Positions 9,561 through 20,499 of a stretch of DNA of 58,042 nucleotides are shown here, piece by piece. Origin of the DNA: Zygnema cylindricum (lineage: Eukaryota; Streptophyta; Zygnematophyceae; Zygnematales; Zygnemataceae). The notes under the pieces were generated by a model. It saw nothing but the letters and a program-made list of their open reading frames with translations. It did no database searches and had not been told where the DNA came from. Location: the NCBI GenBank assembly GCA_037447655.1, contig JBBHKE010003005.1, forward strand, positions 294,701 through 352,742, given 5' to 3'. Position numbers and translations under genes: made by a program. Each line of letters opens with the position of its first letter. Within the stretch, counting starts at the first letter, position 1.

Positions 9561-12133
9561 GACCAACCGATCCCGAGGTACCTGGTTTGGGGATGGTTGA
9601 TCTCTCACGGGTGGTGAGTTGCACGCAAAAACTGGTGGATATCCTACGTGTTTGTTTTTGGAAACCTTTAGTCCTCTCTATATCACATTGTTATGCTGCC
9701 ATGCTGCGCTGGTCACACCGCAGACATAGCAGCATGTATAAAAAAGATATTGTGTTGCCATGCTGCGCTGGTCACATCGCAGCCATAGCTTCTTGCGTAA
9801 TAAGTACTAAGAGTATTGAACGTACGGAATTGGACTTCAAGTGACGCGAAGAAACATAGACAAAAGTGTTGAATGTGTTGGAGAAATGGACGGCAGATCG
9901 CGAAGCGATCCGATGATTAACATTCGAAATGATTTAAATTGTACGCCGGCCGTACGAAACATAATGCGGCGGTCAACATGTGATGAATTGGACGCCACCG
10001 GAGCTACGGACGGTAGCGCCGTCAGGTTGGTGAGGGACGCGAAATCGCGTCCATCACATGATATTTATTTTGGACGGTCTTGATTCATTTGACGGAATTT
10101 GTACGACGTGTAAATATTTAACAATGTTTTGTCCTGTGTATTAAATTATTAGTGTAGATCTCAGGTACACTCACATTAATAGAGGTAGTTGATTGATTAC
10201 GTACGGCTGGTATGCCTCCGTACAGGTAGTAGGAAGTTGTAGTGTATATTTGTAGGACTTAGTCATTACAAGACTTAGGAACTTTTTGGACAGAAACTGT
10301 TTCTGTTCATTTTTGGGAATTTCATCTGAGAATTACTCTCAATTTTATTGGCAAAATTATCTCGAATTTTGCATGTGTGTTCCTCCTTGTGTGGGCAATA
10401 TTGTGGCCAATTTGCAGACCTATTGTAAGTCTGATTTCCTTGGGGCTTCATTGTGAAGTTTGTTAGATTTATCAAAGTTCTGGCAATTTGTTTTTCTCCA
10501 ACTTTGACTGAGTGTTGTGATTAATCGGTTTGGTATTATTATATGAAATTTGGTGGGAATACTTAGTGGACTAGGAACTATCTAGTTTAGTAGTTTCAGC
10601 TTGGTTTGGTTTTTCTGTAGAATTCTGAGTGGAACCAAAGGAGGCTGTTTTGGGGTAGTCTGTGGTGCTTCCGAGGGTACATTCATGGTTGAAAAGGGCT
10701 ATGAACAACACTACGATCCCAGAGTCAGGCTACGCCGCGGGCTGGACCTGTCACCATAGATTGGGAGGCCCTAGAAGAAGAATGGAAGAGGGCCCTAAAA
10801 CAGGAATTGTTCTTCATCAGGGAAACTAGACGGATATCAGGGGGAATCATAAGTGGACAAGTATCTCCTCGTAGAGAGACAGGCCCCTCTACTGAGAGAC
10901 AACCTACCAGGCAGACTGCCCCTACTGAGACGCAAGCTCCGGGACTTCCTTGGAACGTAGACTAAAGTCCCCTCTTCAGCGGGAAGGGGGGGGAACAACG
11001 GGACCTAACAAACAGGAGATGGGTGCAAATATACCGGATAACGTTGCAGCCGCCACCACTGAGCGCCCTACTTTTGTCTCAGTGGTTGGGTCTTCAACTA
11101 CGAAGGCCGTGGTGTTATTACAACCCGACCGGAAACTATACATCTCCCTCGGACTTTCCACTCCTCCTCCATCACCACCTCGGGCATCTTCTCCTTGGCC
11201 ATCTGTTTCTCCTGCTGCTGCAGTTCGTGGGTCACCAGGCCCACCTGTCTTACCATACAAATACGACGTTCCTGCCTACTCCCCTCCTCACTGGCGTTCT
11301 CCCGCTTCCAACGAAGGAACTCCTCCTCCAGAGACCTCGAGAAGGCGTACCCGGAAACAGACACCTTTCCATTGTTGCCCTCAGTCATCTCCATCCACGT
11401 CTCCACCAATCCCTCAAGGACCACCGGTGATTAAACCACTCCTCGACATCCCATCGGTTAAAACAGCCCTCAAGGAGGAAAGGGCCTCTCCTGGTTATTC
11501 AAGAGCAGAATTTTGAACATCTTTTCCCAAGCTTAAAGTCTCATCTTTTCCCAAAGGCCAACCTAAGGGAGATACAGGTCCTCTCGCTAAATCACCAATA
11601 ACTGGAACTTCCTCAGTAGGGGGGGGGGTAGCTCTCGTCAGGCAGCTCCTTCAATCGGAGAAGGAGGCGGCTCCGAGCCACCCGACGCGGATCCAGGGGT
11701 CATTTCACTGGTTCAGTTTGTTAGCCCCACCAGACCATCCTCTTCCAAGTTCACCAACCTTTCTGAGGAGTAGAAAGAAATAGGGGACGCAACGATCTTT
11801 ACAGGAGATAGTTCGGGAATCGCTTTCTCGGATTTTGAATTGTTTTGGAAGTCGTTCACTCAATCCGAAAACAACAAATATATGGGCAGAGCCATTCCAG
11901 ATGACTTCGAAACCACGCTTTTCCCCATGATGGTAAATTATCTGGCTGGTGGTGCTTTAGCGGATTACAAGGAGCGACAACCTCTCTTGATGGCTCCCAG
12001 CATTAAAGTTTCAGACCCTGTCATTGATGAGGCAGTCTTACAGGTAGAATCAGACTTGGCTCCCGCTGCAGCCGCTCTTGTCACCGCTCTCTTCTCAGAG
12101 GACATGAAATTATAGGCACAAAGACGAGCCTAT
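9561..12133 (+). pseudogene. Gypsy gag, middle segment (split by the solo LTR)
   Basis: Gypsy sequence resumes at 9561-9648 and 10716-12133. A proline/serine-rich stretch is open at 10950-11516. The 11516-11780 stretch is frameshifted and contains a G homopolymer near 11618. A capsid-like domain reads from about 11780 (EIGDATIFTGD, then MFWKSFTQSENNKYMGRAIPDDFETTLFPM, given here only as positions 11840-11930). A stop at 12113 follows and the CCTAT target site at 12129-12133 is where copia-2 entered. Function assignment rests on position and on the continuation after 18419. Confidence 0.6.
9649..10710 (+). repeat. Solo LTR (type D copia) in gypsy gag
   Basis: Begins TGTTTG at 9649 and ends GAACAACA at 10710. 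CTACG at 9644-9648 is repeated at 10711-10715, so this is a solo LTR left by LTR-LTR recombination. It resembles, in opposite orientation, the LTRs of the tandem array (39434-40425), including the repeated ATGCTGCGCTGG hairpins near 9697 and 9758, the GATCGCGAAGCGATC stem-loop at 9896-9910 and the end of U5. Short ORFs within it (9587-10083) are not genes. Confidence 0.9.
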
Positions 12134-12684
12134 TGTTGAAAAGAGAGGTATTTTGTAGTCTTTCTTGTGGACTTACTGCAGCCCTCATACTTGTCGTAGT
12201 CACTGAGGGCTTGTTGACAACCATGGCAGCCTGCTGCAGCTAAAGGAGACAGGCAGATCATCCAGTACTGTTTTTCTGCAAAATATAACTGCCCCTTGTG
12301 GGACTTGATCCAGTGACCTCTGCATGATCACCGTACGGACTAGCCGCACACGATATTTATTTAAAGCTATACCGCGCCGGACATTTCATTTATCTAATTT
12401 CGGGACGATTTATGCATGGAAACATACCGGTCCGCACGAAATCGGGACCGCACGAAATATACAAATTAACATTTAATTTTCAACGGACGAAATCAAATGT
12501 TTAGATCTGATCGAACGGCTCACAGTGGAGCCGGAATGCCGGAATAGCCGTTTGACGGTTTGCAGACCAGATGTCGGTGGATGACACGTGGCAACATATG
12601 GTTGGGTAGCGGATATCACGGGAGGAGCAACTACGGCTCCAGAACTGATACGCGTCAGCGTAACGGCCATGTCGTACTATGGCC

Positions 12685-12721
12685 GTACAAGAAGTACAGC
12701 GGTACCTGTACCTTCTTGTAC
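12685..12721 (+). promoter_or_regulatory. U3 inverted repeat of copia-2
   Basis: GTACAAGAAGTAC (12685-12697) pairs with GTACCTTCTTGTAC (12708-12721). Relative to copia-1 both arms have changed together (AGAAAG with CTTTCT in copia-1, AAGAAG with CTTCTT here), which keeps the stem. Confidence 0.55.
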
Positions 12722-12827
12722 TTTACAGTCTTATGATTGGTCGAAGTACCTTAGTAGTAGGCTTAGAGAGGTAGCTTAGGACTTAGAATATTTTTGGTTT
12801 TCCAGCCTCTCTCCCAGAGTGCACTTG

Positions 12828-12966
12828 TATTTATAGACCAACTTTGGTCAGCCATAACTTAATGCTCAGGTGAGCAAATTCAGTGATTCTTTTTGCTGCG
12901 GACTCAGGGGAGTCCAGGCTACACATGGGTGTAGTTGGTCAGAGATTTTGCGTCCCAGGGTGGGAC
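12828..12966 (+). promoter_or_regulatory. TATA box and stem-loop leader of copia-2
   Basis: TATTTATA at 12828-12835, then GACCA/TGGTC with loop ACTT (12836-12849), TGCTC/GAGCA with loop AGGT (12863-12876), GACTC/GAGTC with loop AGGG (12901-12914), CTACAC/GTGTAG with loop ATGG (12919-12934) and GTCCC/GGGAC with loop AGGGT (12952-12966). All five stems are perfect and four differ from copia-1 by paired changes. Confidence 0.65.
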
Positions 12967-13039
12967 TTATTCATTGTCAAAGTCAAAAGTGCATATACTA
13001 TCCTAGAGGCTTCACATAAGCTGGACATTCTGTGTACCA

Positions 13040-13973
13040 ATGGAGGTCACAGAATTACAGGTTATGGGCCCACCCTCTAGGGTGCCCATTTTCAATGGAA
13101 CAGGGTTTATTTATTGGGAAATTATGATGAGGGGTGCATTGTTTGAAAAAATGCTTTGGGGCATTGTGAGTGGTCGTGTGCGACGGCCATCTGCAAAATT
13201 GGGAGTTTAACTGGGGTTTGGAGGATCTTGGTTCACAATAGGATCTGCGAGGGCAGAGGAGGTAGAGGATGTGGGAGAAAGCATCGTGTCGGACTTAGGG
13301 AAGGAGAAGGGGAAGGAGAAACTCACACCGATGCCTACTGGATCGGTTCCGTTAGTAGATATTCAGAAAACCGAGGCTAATGATAGTGAAATCTGGGATT
13401 TCAACAATACGCTGGCGACTCATTTTATTCTCGGGCGTCTCACCCAGGCAGTGGCTACACCTCATCTTCAGGTTGACAAGGCAAACGAGTTGTGGGAGGC
13501 TCTTGTCAACATTTATAAGAATGGTACGATTCAGCCACAGGCTGGCTGATCAGAAGGTACAAGCATATGTATACAAAGGGGGAAAGATGTTAGATTTTTG
13601 TAATGACTTGGCTGGGTTATTTATGGAGTTGGAGAGTGCGAGGAAAAGGGAAACCGAGAAAGAGAAGGTAAATACTTTGTTGATGAAACTCCCTGATTAT
13701 TATGAAAACATTGTTAACAGGGTTCAAGACTTGCCAGATCATCGATGGATCTGGAACTCCGTTGTGGGAATGATTTTGGTTCGGGAAAGCAAAATTGAGA
13801 TTCGGAGAGGGGGAAAGAGTGTTCAAGCATTGGCAGCTGGTACTAACTAGGGGGATAAGGATTCCAAGAAACCTAATGGGAATTTTGGTGGAGGAGGAAG
13901 AGGAAACCATGACGGATCTAGACCAAGGGCTCCGAAGGGGCTTTGCCATTTTTGTAAGAAGCTGGGAAACTAC
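13040..13973 (+). pseudogene. copia-2 gag (one stop, frameshifts)
   Basis: Start ATG at 13040, 20 nt before the LTR end (MEVTELQVMGPPSRVPIFNG). A stop near 13207 and a frame change near 13540 break it. Later blocks include LTQAVATPHLQVDKANELWE and KVNTLLMKLPDYYENIVNRV. The zinc knuckle near 13943 is degenerate: CHFCKKLGNYMAES keeps the first two cysteines but has lost the histidine and last cysteine of CX2CX4HX4C. It joins the pol frame at 13974. Confidence 0.85.
13060..13074 (+). other. Primer-binding site of copia-2
   Basis: GGTTATGGGCCCACC is a perfect 15-nt complement to the anticodon arm of plant initiator tRNA-Met (GGTGGGCCCATAACC). It starts one base after the LTR end and encodes Gag residues VMGPP in frame. 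Confidence 0.85.
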
Positions 13974-16900
13974 ATGGCGGAGAGCACTAAGTTGACGGGG
14001 TTAAGATTGAAGGAGGAATCGATTGGAAAACCGGCCGGAAGGAAAAAGAAGGCATTTGTTGCGACACAAGTCGTGGGAGAGGATTCCGATGATGACGATG
14101 GAGAACTTCTCCTCGACGAGGAGTTGGAGGTGAAAGGTGAGCCAGAGATTCCAAGGAGGCAAAAGTGTGCTTTCGGTGGAGTGAAAGAAGCTCCTGAAGA
14201 AGGATGGATCATTGATTCAGGAGCCTCTATGCATATGTGTAGAGAAAAACCATTGTTTACCAAAATGAGAAAGATCCCTACTGTAGAGATAGAGTATGGG
14301 GATGGGAGGATAGTGACCACTAATTCAGTGGGATCAGTAGATTTGAGGGTCCTAGTTGATGGAAAGACATCTATAGTCACTTTCTCTGATGTTCTTTTTA
14401 TTCCAGAGCTGAACAAAAATCTTATCTCTACGTCGGTCTTAGATGATAAGGGCTTTGAGACTAGTACTAAGAAAGGAGTCTTCGTTGCTAGCTATGAGAA
14501 TGAAGTGTACTTCACAGCTGAAAAGGGTAGCCAAGGAATGTTTAGGTTGAATTTGAGTAATGGAAAGACGGGAGTTTACTATGCGGGTGTAAGTGATTTG
14601 ATGATGTGGCATAAAAGATTGGGACATGTGCATCTAGATAGATTGAAGGAAATGAAGAAAACGGGTGTAGTTGAGGGCATACATTTTGGAGATAATGAGA
14701 CTTTGGATGATTGTAGTGGGTGTGCTCAAGGAAAGGCCCACAGATTGCCTTTTCCAAAAGCCGCAACATATAAGGGTGAAAAGGTTTTAGATTTGGTTCA
14801 CACTGACATATGGGGACCGGCTAAAGTGCCATCAGTTGGAGGAAAAATATTTATGCTTACTATCACTAATGATTGGTCTAGATACTCTAGAGTATATTTC
14901 TTGAAAAACAAATCTGAGGCTTCGGCTTACTTTAAAGAATATAAATCATGGAGTGAAACGCTTCATGAGACACCTATAAAGAGAGTGAGAAGTGATAATG
15001 GGGGGGAATTCACTTCTAATGAATTTGAGGATTACTTGAAAGAGGAAGGGGTTCAACACCAAAAGACCGTCCCAAAGAATCCAGAACAAAATGGTGTAGC
15101 CGAGAGACTAAATCGGACATTAAGTGATAGTGTCCGTAGCATGTTGACAGATAAAAAGATAAGGAAAAGCTTTTGAGCAAAAGCCATGAATTGTGCTAAC
15201 TATCTCAAAAATAGAGTCCTTACCTCAGCTGTAAAAGGTCAAACACCCTATGAAAGATGGACCGGGAGAAAATCTAACATATCACACTTAAAGGTGTTAG
15301 GAAGTCAAGTGTTTAGCTTAAACACAGAAAAATCTGATTGGAAGTTAGATGCTAAAGGAAAGTCAGGATACTTACTTTGGTATGATGAGAACGTAAAAGG
15401 GTATAGAGTTTATGATCTCGGAAGAGAAGATATAATTCTAGTGAAACACTTGGTAGTTATGGATGAAGGAAAATCCATATATCCCTTTAAGTACACTAAA
15501 CCGGTCAGAATTAGAATTAAATCCGAAAGTGAGTTAGATTCAGATTCTACTAACCGAACTCCGGTTCAGCCTGACTTTGCAGAGAGAGAAGAAAAACTGA
15601 CCAAGAGTGATCCTCTCTTAGAGTCACAACATCCTGTTCAAACCAAGGAAGAAAACGAAGAAAGACTGGAAATGGACGATGAACGTCCAAAGATGGACTC
15701 CACGGATAGGGGAGAAGGCGAAGTTGTTCGGAGAAACCCAAGATTACCCTCTATTCCAGCATCGGAGTTTGAAGGAGGAAGGAGAAGCAACAAGAGACTT
15801 CAAGAGAGACAAGTGAACAACAAGGTAACTAAGCTATCACATTTAAATGAACCTCAGACTTACTCAGATGCGGTTAATAGTCCGGAAAGTAGTAGATGGG
15901 TGACAGCTATTAATGATGAGATGGCTACCATTATGGAAGCAAACACTTGGGAGTTGGTGGATTGTCCTCCGGATAGAAAGCCAATAGGATGCAAGTGGGT
16001 ATTTAAGTTGAAGCTCAATCCAGATAACACTATCGAGCGATACAAGGCCAGATTAGTGGCAAAGGGGTTCACACAGAAGGAGGGAATCGATTATGAGGAG
16101 ACCTTTGCTCCGGCTGTTAGATTCCCCTCCGTCCGGATTTTACTGAGTCTCGCGGCAGCGGTGGACATGGAAGTGTACCAGATGGACATCAAAACTGCTT
16201 TCTTACACGGAGAATTGGAAGAAGAGATTTTCTTGAGACAACCGGAAGGATTTGTGGAGAAAGGAGAAGAAAGCAAGGTGTGTAGATTGATAAAGTCCCT
16301 TATTGGACTAAAACAAGCTCCTCGCCAGTGGAACAAAAAACTGGACGAGTTTTTGACGAATTTGGGATATATCCGCATCAGTTCGAATCATTCGATATAC
16401 TTATTTGAGGATGAAGAAGGTATAATTTTCATTGACATATATGTTGATGATCTGCTTGTGTTAAGTAAATCAATGGTGAAAATTAATAGATTGAAAAAGG
16501 ATCTAAAGAGTAGATTTGAAATGAAAGATTTGGGGGAGGCAAAGTACATATTCGGAATTCAAATGGAGAGGGATAGAGAAATGAAGATTATTAGACTAAC
16601 TCAAAAGGAAGCAATTGGGAATATGCTTGAAAAATTTCAAATGGAAAAAGCAAATAGCTCTACAACTCCAATGGACTTGAACAAGGGAAATGAGGGGAGC
16701 TCAGAAGAGGGAGTCTTCATTTTGGATGATGAGCTAGGACTTGAGGAGAGCAAGTTCATGCAAACTATTCCGTACATACAGGTTGTCGGTAGTTTGATCT
16801 ACTTTATGAACTGTACTCGTCCTGATATAGCTACAGCTGTAGGAGTATTAAGTAGGAGTCTGAATGATCCTAGAAAAAAAGATTGGGAAGCGGCCAAAAG

Positions 16901-17435
16901 GGTCATGCGATATTTGGTAGGAACTAGAGATTTGTGGTTCCATCTGGGAGGGGATAATACTGACATCACAACTTGGAGTGATGCCAGTTATGGGGATGCT
17001 CCGATGAGGAGGTGTACTTCTGGGTATGTGTTGTATGTTGGGAATGGAGCTTGCAGTTGGAGCAGTAAGCAACAAAAGGTCATTGATCAGTCCACCATGG
17101 AGGCTGAGTATATGGCCTTTTGTTCAGCTTTGAAAGAGTTAATGTGGGTGAAGTCTTTGCTTCAAGAATTGGGATACATGAAGAATGGAGTACAAAAGAT
17201 ATTTTGTGACAATCAAGCTGCGATTGCAATTGCGGCGAACCCTAAACATCATTTTAAAGCAAAACACATGGATATTCGTTTGAGCTTTGTTAGGGAGAAA
17301 GAAGAGTATAAAATTATTAGTTTGGAATATAGACCAGATGGTGAGATGGTAGCAGATATGATGACTAAACCGATCCCTTCTCCTAAATTGATATTTTGTA
17401 GGGAGAAGTGTGGACTGACGCAAAAGATAGACTAG
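13974..17435 (+). pseudogene. copia-2 pol: protease, integrase, RT, RNase H, one nonsense codon
   Basis: One frame throughout. Protease DSGAS at 14214. Integrase HHCC (HKRLGHVH ... CSGCAQGKAH, 14607-14740), DDE core with HTDIWGP, SDNGGEF near 14993 and [13 protein letters not shown] near 15080. A TGA at about 15175 replaces the Trp codon found in copia-1 (RFWAEAMN). RT resumes in the same frame: [10 protein letters not shown] near 16182, YVDDLL near 16440. RNase H: TWSDASYGD near 16972, STMEAEYM, DNQAAIAIA near 17210, ending MVADMMTKPIPSPKL. Apart from that stop all catalytic blocks appear intact, so the element may be recently active. Confidence 0.93.
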
Positions 17436-17448
17436 AAAATAAAGGGAG
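17436..17448 (+). other. Polypurine tract of copia-2
   Basis: AAAATAAAGGGAG, right after the pol stop and directly before the 3' LTR. Confidence 0.8.
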
Positions 17449-18418
17449 TGTTGAAAAGAGAGGTATTGTGTAGTCCTTCTTGTGGACTAACTGCAGCCCT
17501 CATACTTGTCGTAGTCACTGAGGACCTGCAGACAGCCATGACTGCTTGCTACAGCTAAAGGAGACAGGCAGATCATCCGGTACAGATTTTTTGCAAAATA
17601 TAACTGCCCCTTGTGGGACTTGATCCAGTGACCTCTGCGTGATCACCGTACGGACTAGCCGCGTGCCTTATCCGGTAAGTCTTGAAGAAATCGCTAAATG
17701 AATATGGCGCGATATTTATTTAAAGCTATACCGCGCCGGACATTTCATTTAACTAATTACGGGAGGATTTATGCATGGAAACATACCGGTCCGCACGAAA
17801 TCAGGACCGCACGAAATATACGAATTAACATTTAATTTTCGACGGACGAAATCAAATGTTTAGATCTGATCGAACGGCTCACAGTGGAGCCGGAATGCCG
17901 GAATAGCCGTTTGACGGTTTGCGGACCAGATGTCGGTGGATGACACGTGGCAACATATGGTTGGGTAACGGATATCACGGGAGGATCAACTACGACTCCG
18001 GAACTGACACGCGTCAGCGGAACGGCCATGCCGTACTATGGCCGTACAAGAAGTACACTGGTACCTATACCTTCTTGTACTTTACAGTCTTATGATTGGT
18101 CAAAGTAACTTAGTAGTAGGCTTAGAGAGGTAGCTTACGACTTAGAATATTTTTGGTTTTCTAGCCTCTCTCCCAAAGTGCACTTGTATTTATAAACCAA
18201 CTTTGGTCAGCCATAACTTAATGCTTAGGTAAGCAAATTCAGTGATTCTTTTTGCTTCGGACTCAGAGGAGTCCAAGCTACATAAGGGTGTAGTTGGTCA
18301 GAGTTTTTGCGTTCCAGGGTGGGACTTATTCATTGTCAAAGTCAAAAGTGCATATACTATCCTAGAGGCTTCACATAAGCTGGACATTTTGTGTACCAAT
18401 AGAGGTCACAAAATTACA
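17449..18418 (+). repeat. copia-2 3' LTR
   Basis: Partner of 12134-13059, longer by about 44 bp near 17662-17706. It ends AAAATTACA at 18418, followed by the CCTAT duplication and then gypsy gag sequence. Confidence 0.94.
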
Positions 18419-18423
18419 CCTAT

Positions 18424-19480
18424 GTTGCTCAGTTTCAGGCCATTCAGGCTGCCAGAGCAGCCACTCGGATGGTTTCAGACCCAACCCCCTGTACAACCCT
18501 TTTGAATGCCTGGAGACTCCTTTACACTGAAAGGAATGAATCTGTTATCAAGGAATTTACGGAATTCCGTTGCCAAAAGAGTGAAACTCCCCAAACTCTT
18601 TTTAACAGATTGTCCATCCTTTGTCAAAAGACCAAACTCTCAACCATAGACCTCCCGACAATGGCAACCAAATACTTCATCGCAGTCCGAAATTCGTTTG
18701 GACCCACGGGGCAGGCAGCCCTCGATAATTGGATTGCGCGACAGGCTATCTAGGACGTCAATCCAACCGCCAAGGAAATCTCTCTGACCGCAATGAAGCT
18801 TTATGATCACTTCGTCCACAGAGAGGCTCAAGAAAAAGCGATAACAGGAAAAACACAGGGGAACTTTGCATGATTCACCGGAGAAATGCCTTCTGAAAAT
18901 GAGGAGCCGGCTGAACTCTTAGCATTGCGGAAGCTGAAAGGGAAACAGGTGGCGGATAGCGGATCCGAACCCGCCATGGGAGCCGATGAGCGAGTCTTCC
19001 TATATAACAGTTTGAACTATCAACAAACAGGTCATGGATGGAAGTGCTGCCCCTGAAAGCTCAAACCGGAATTAGCCATTAAACAGAAGGAATGGGAGTC
19101 GGAGAGAGCTGAAAGGACAAAGAGGCAGCAAGAAAGGAAACAACGAGGAGGGTCAGACGATAAAACTCCGGTTAACAAAGAAAATTATCAGCCGACTCCA
19201 CGATCTGAGACTGCAAAGATGTCGCAAGCCCAGTTGCGACAGATAAAACTTCCAAAATTCGATGACGCGCAAATCTCCAACGAATTGAGGGGCAAATATA
19301 TTACGGAGGGCTCCAAGTGTGAGGCTTGCGGTTTCATGGGTCATAAGGAAGGGTAGTGTTTCCGAAAGAATGGAGTCCCAAAAGAGATGATGCAATATGC
19401 ACAGTTCACCAGAGAAGGTGAAACTGCCGTGAATCCTCTCCCGCTGCAACTTCTCTACCCATGGGCGCCACACCCTGAAG
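18424..19480 (+). pseudogene. Gypsy gag, capsid C-terminal part and CCHC nucleocapsid
   Basis: Continues the capsid interrupted by copia-2. The retrotransposon-gag type core reads ...LLNAWRLLYTERNES... and CQKSETPQTLFNRLSILCQK at about 18490-18640, typical of Ty3/gypsy Gag. Stops near 18751 and 18871 interrupt it. A CX2CX4HX4C zinc knuckle (CEACGFMGHKEG, a stop, then C) lies near 19320-19362. The knuckle would bind element RNA. Long charged segments between the two domains are probably coiled coil. Confidence 0.8.
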
Positions 19481-20499
19481 ATCCGTGAACGACAGCCAAC
19501 AAGTCAAGCCCGACTAACCCCGGAGGTTATCATCCAACAGCATATCTAGCAGATGGCAGCCATGGCTGCAGAATTGGTAGCACTACGATAACGATCGCCC
19601 TCCAAAACTCTAGCTTTGACGGCCGCCCATAAACTCCACCGGAGAAAACAAGAATTATTACAGAAGCTGGCGGATCTTTAACAAGAAACCGCAACGGGCG
19701 AAGACGATGATGAGGTGATGGGGTGGGACATGGAACCCCCTAAGGCACATCACGCACAGACCATCCTTTTTGGAGCTTGGAATGTCGATGTGGGGGACAA
19801 TAGAAGGCAGCTCTGTAACTCAACCTTGGCGCAGAGAAGAGACAGACAAAAGCTCCCTATAGGAGACCACAACAGGAACGCTACTGGATCTCTGTCCTTC
19901 ACCCCCAGGGCCGTCATCCTGAACGACAAAATAGGTCTCGGGATAAAATCTACAAACCCACCTCCACCAGTCGCAAAGAAACTGCCTCCGTATTCAAAAA
20001 TTATAGGACAACTAAAACAAGGAAGATGGAGGAACAAGCAAAGGAGGAAGAAACGCGTGATAACCAAGACTGGTTTGAAAAATATTTGGCGGAACGCCCG
20101 GAGGATAACACGCCAGAAACGCTGCCAGCGCCAGAATCCGACCAAAAAAGTGAGGAAGCAGAGGGGTGGGGGAAGGAAAATCATCAACCGGAGGAATCAA
20201 CAGATTCCCCCATTTCGTCGCCAAAAATTCAACCTCTTTCCTCCAAACCTGCAGTGATGTTAGTTAGGCATCTAATGCCCTACGCTCTCACTCACGTGAA
20301 AACACCGGCCTCTTCCCATAACTTGCCGGAGGAAGTTCTCATCCAAGCCCTCGGAGAGGAAATCCATTCAAGAGGGGAAAAACACCGGGCCGATAAAGCC
20401 AGATCCGTGTTTTGGTCAGCCGACCTAAAGACACCTCTGAACGATAGGGACTACAAAACGTTACCTAGGGCGCTAATCCTCAACCGGACGGGAATTTTC
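19481..20499 (+). pseudogene. Gypsy gag-pol linker, acidic and proline-rich
   Basis: Open frames at 19715-20030 and, after a frame change, 20026-20526. The product is Lys/Arg- then Glu/Pro-rich, without a recognisable domain, leading directly into the protease. Multiple stops at 19480-19700. I cannot assign a function beyond a linker. Confidence 0.5.

Larger units (their letters stand above)
12134..13059 (+). repeat. copia-2 5' LTR
   Basis: TGTTGAAAAG start, AATTACA end. Contains ACACGTGGCA (G-box, near 12583), the U3 inverted repeat at 12685-12721, a TATTTATA box at 12828-12835, the stem-loop leader to 12966, and the gag ATG at 13040. A deletion of about 44 bp near 12345, relative to the 3' LTR, lies upstream of the promoter region. 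Confidence 0.94.
12134..18418 (+). mobile_element. Ty1/copia retrotransposon copia-2, complete and comparatively young
   Basis: LTRs 12134-13059 and 17449-18418 with TG...CA ends. CCTAT at 12129-12133 is repeated at 18419-18423, fixing the ends. Perfect primer site at 13060, polypurine tract at 17436-17448, full copia domain order. The pol frame from 13974 to 17435 has one nonsense codon, and gag has a stop and a frame change. The 5' LTR lacks about 44 bp that the 3' LTR has (around 17662-17706), otherwise the LTRs are very similar. Nested in the gypsy gag. Confidence 0.95.

Noticed and set aside
13060-13074. GGGCCCATAACC-type sequences that look like part of a tRNA-Met gene
   Set aside because: Only about 15 nt match, always directly beside an LTR end, with no acceptor or T arm. 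They are primer-binding sites.
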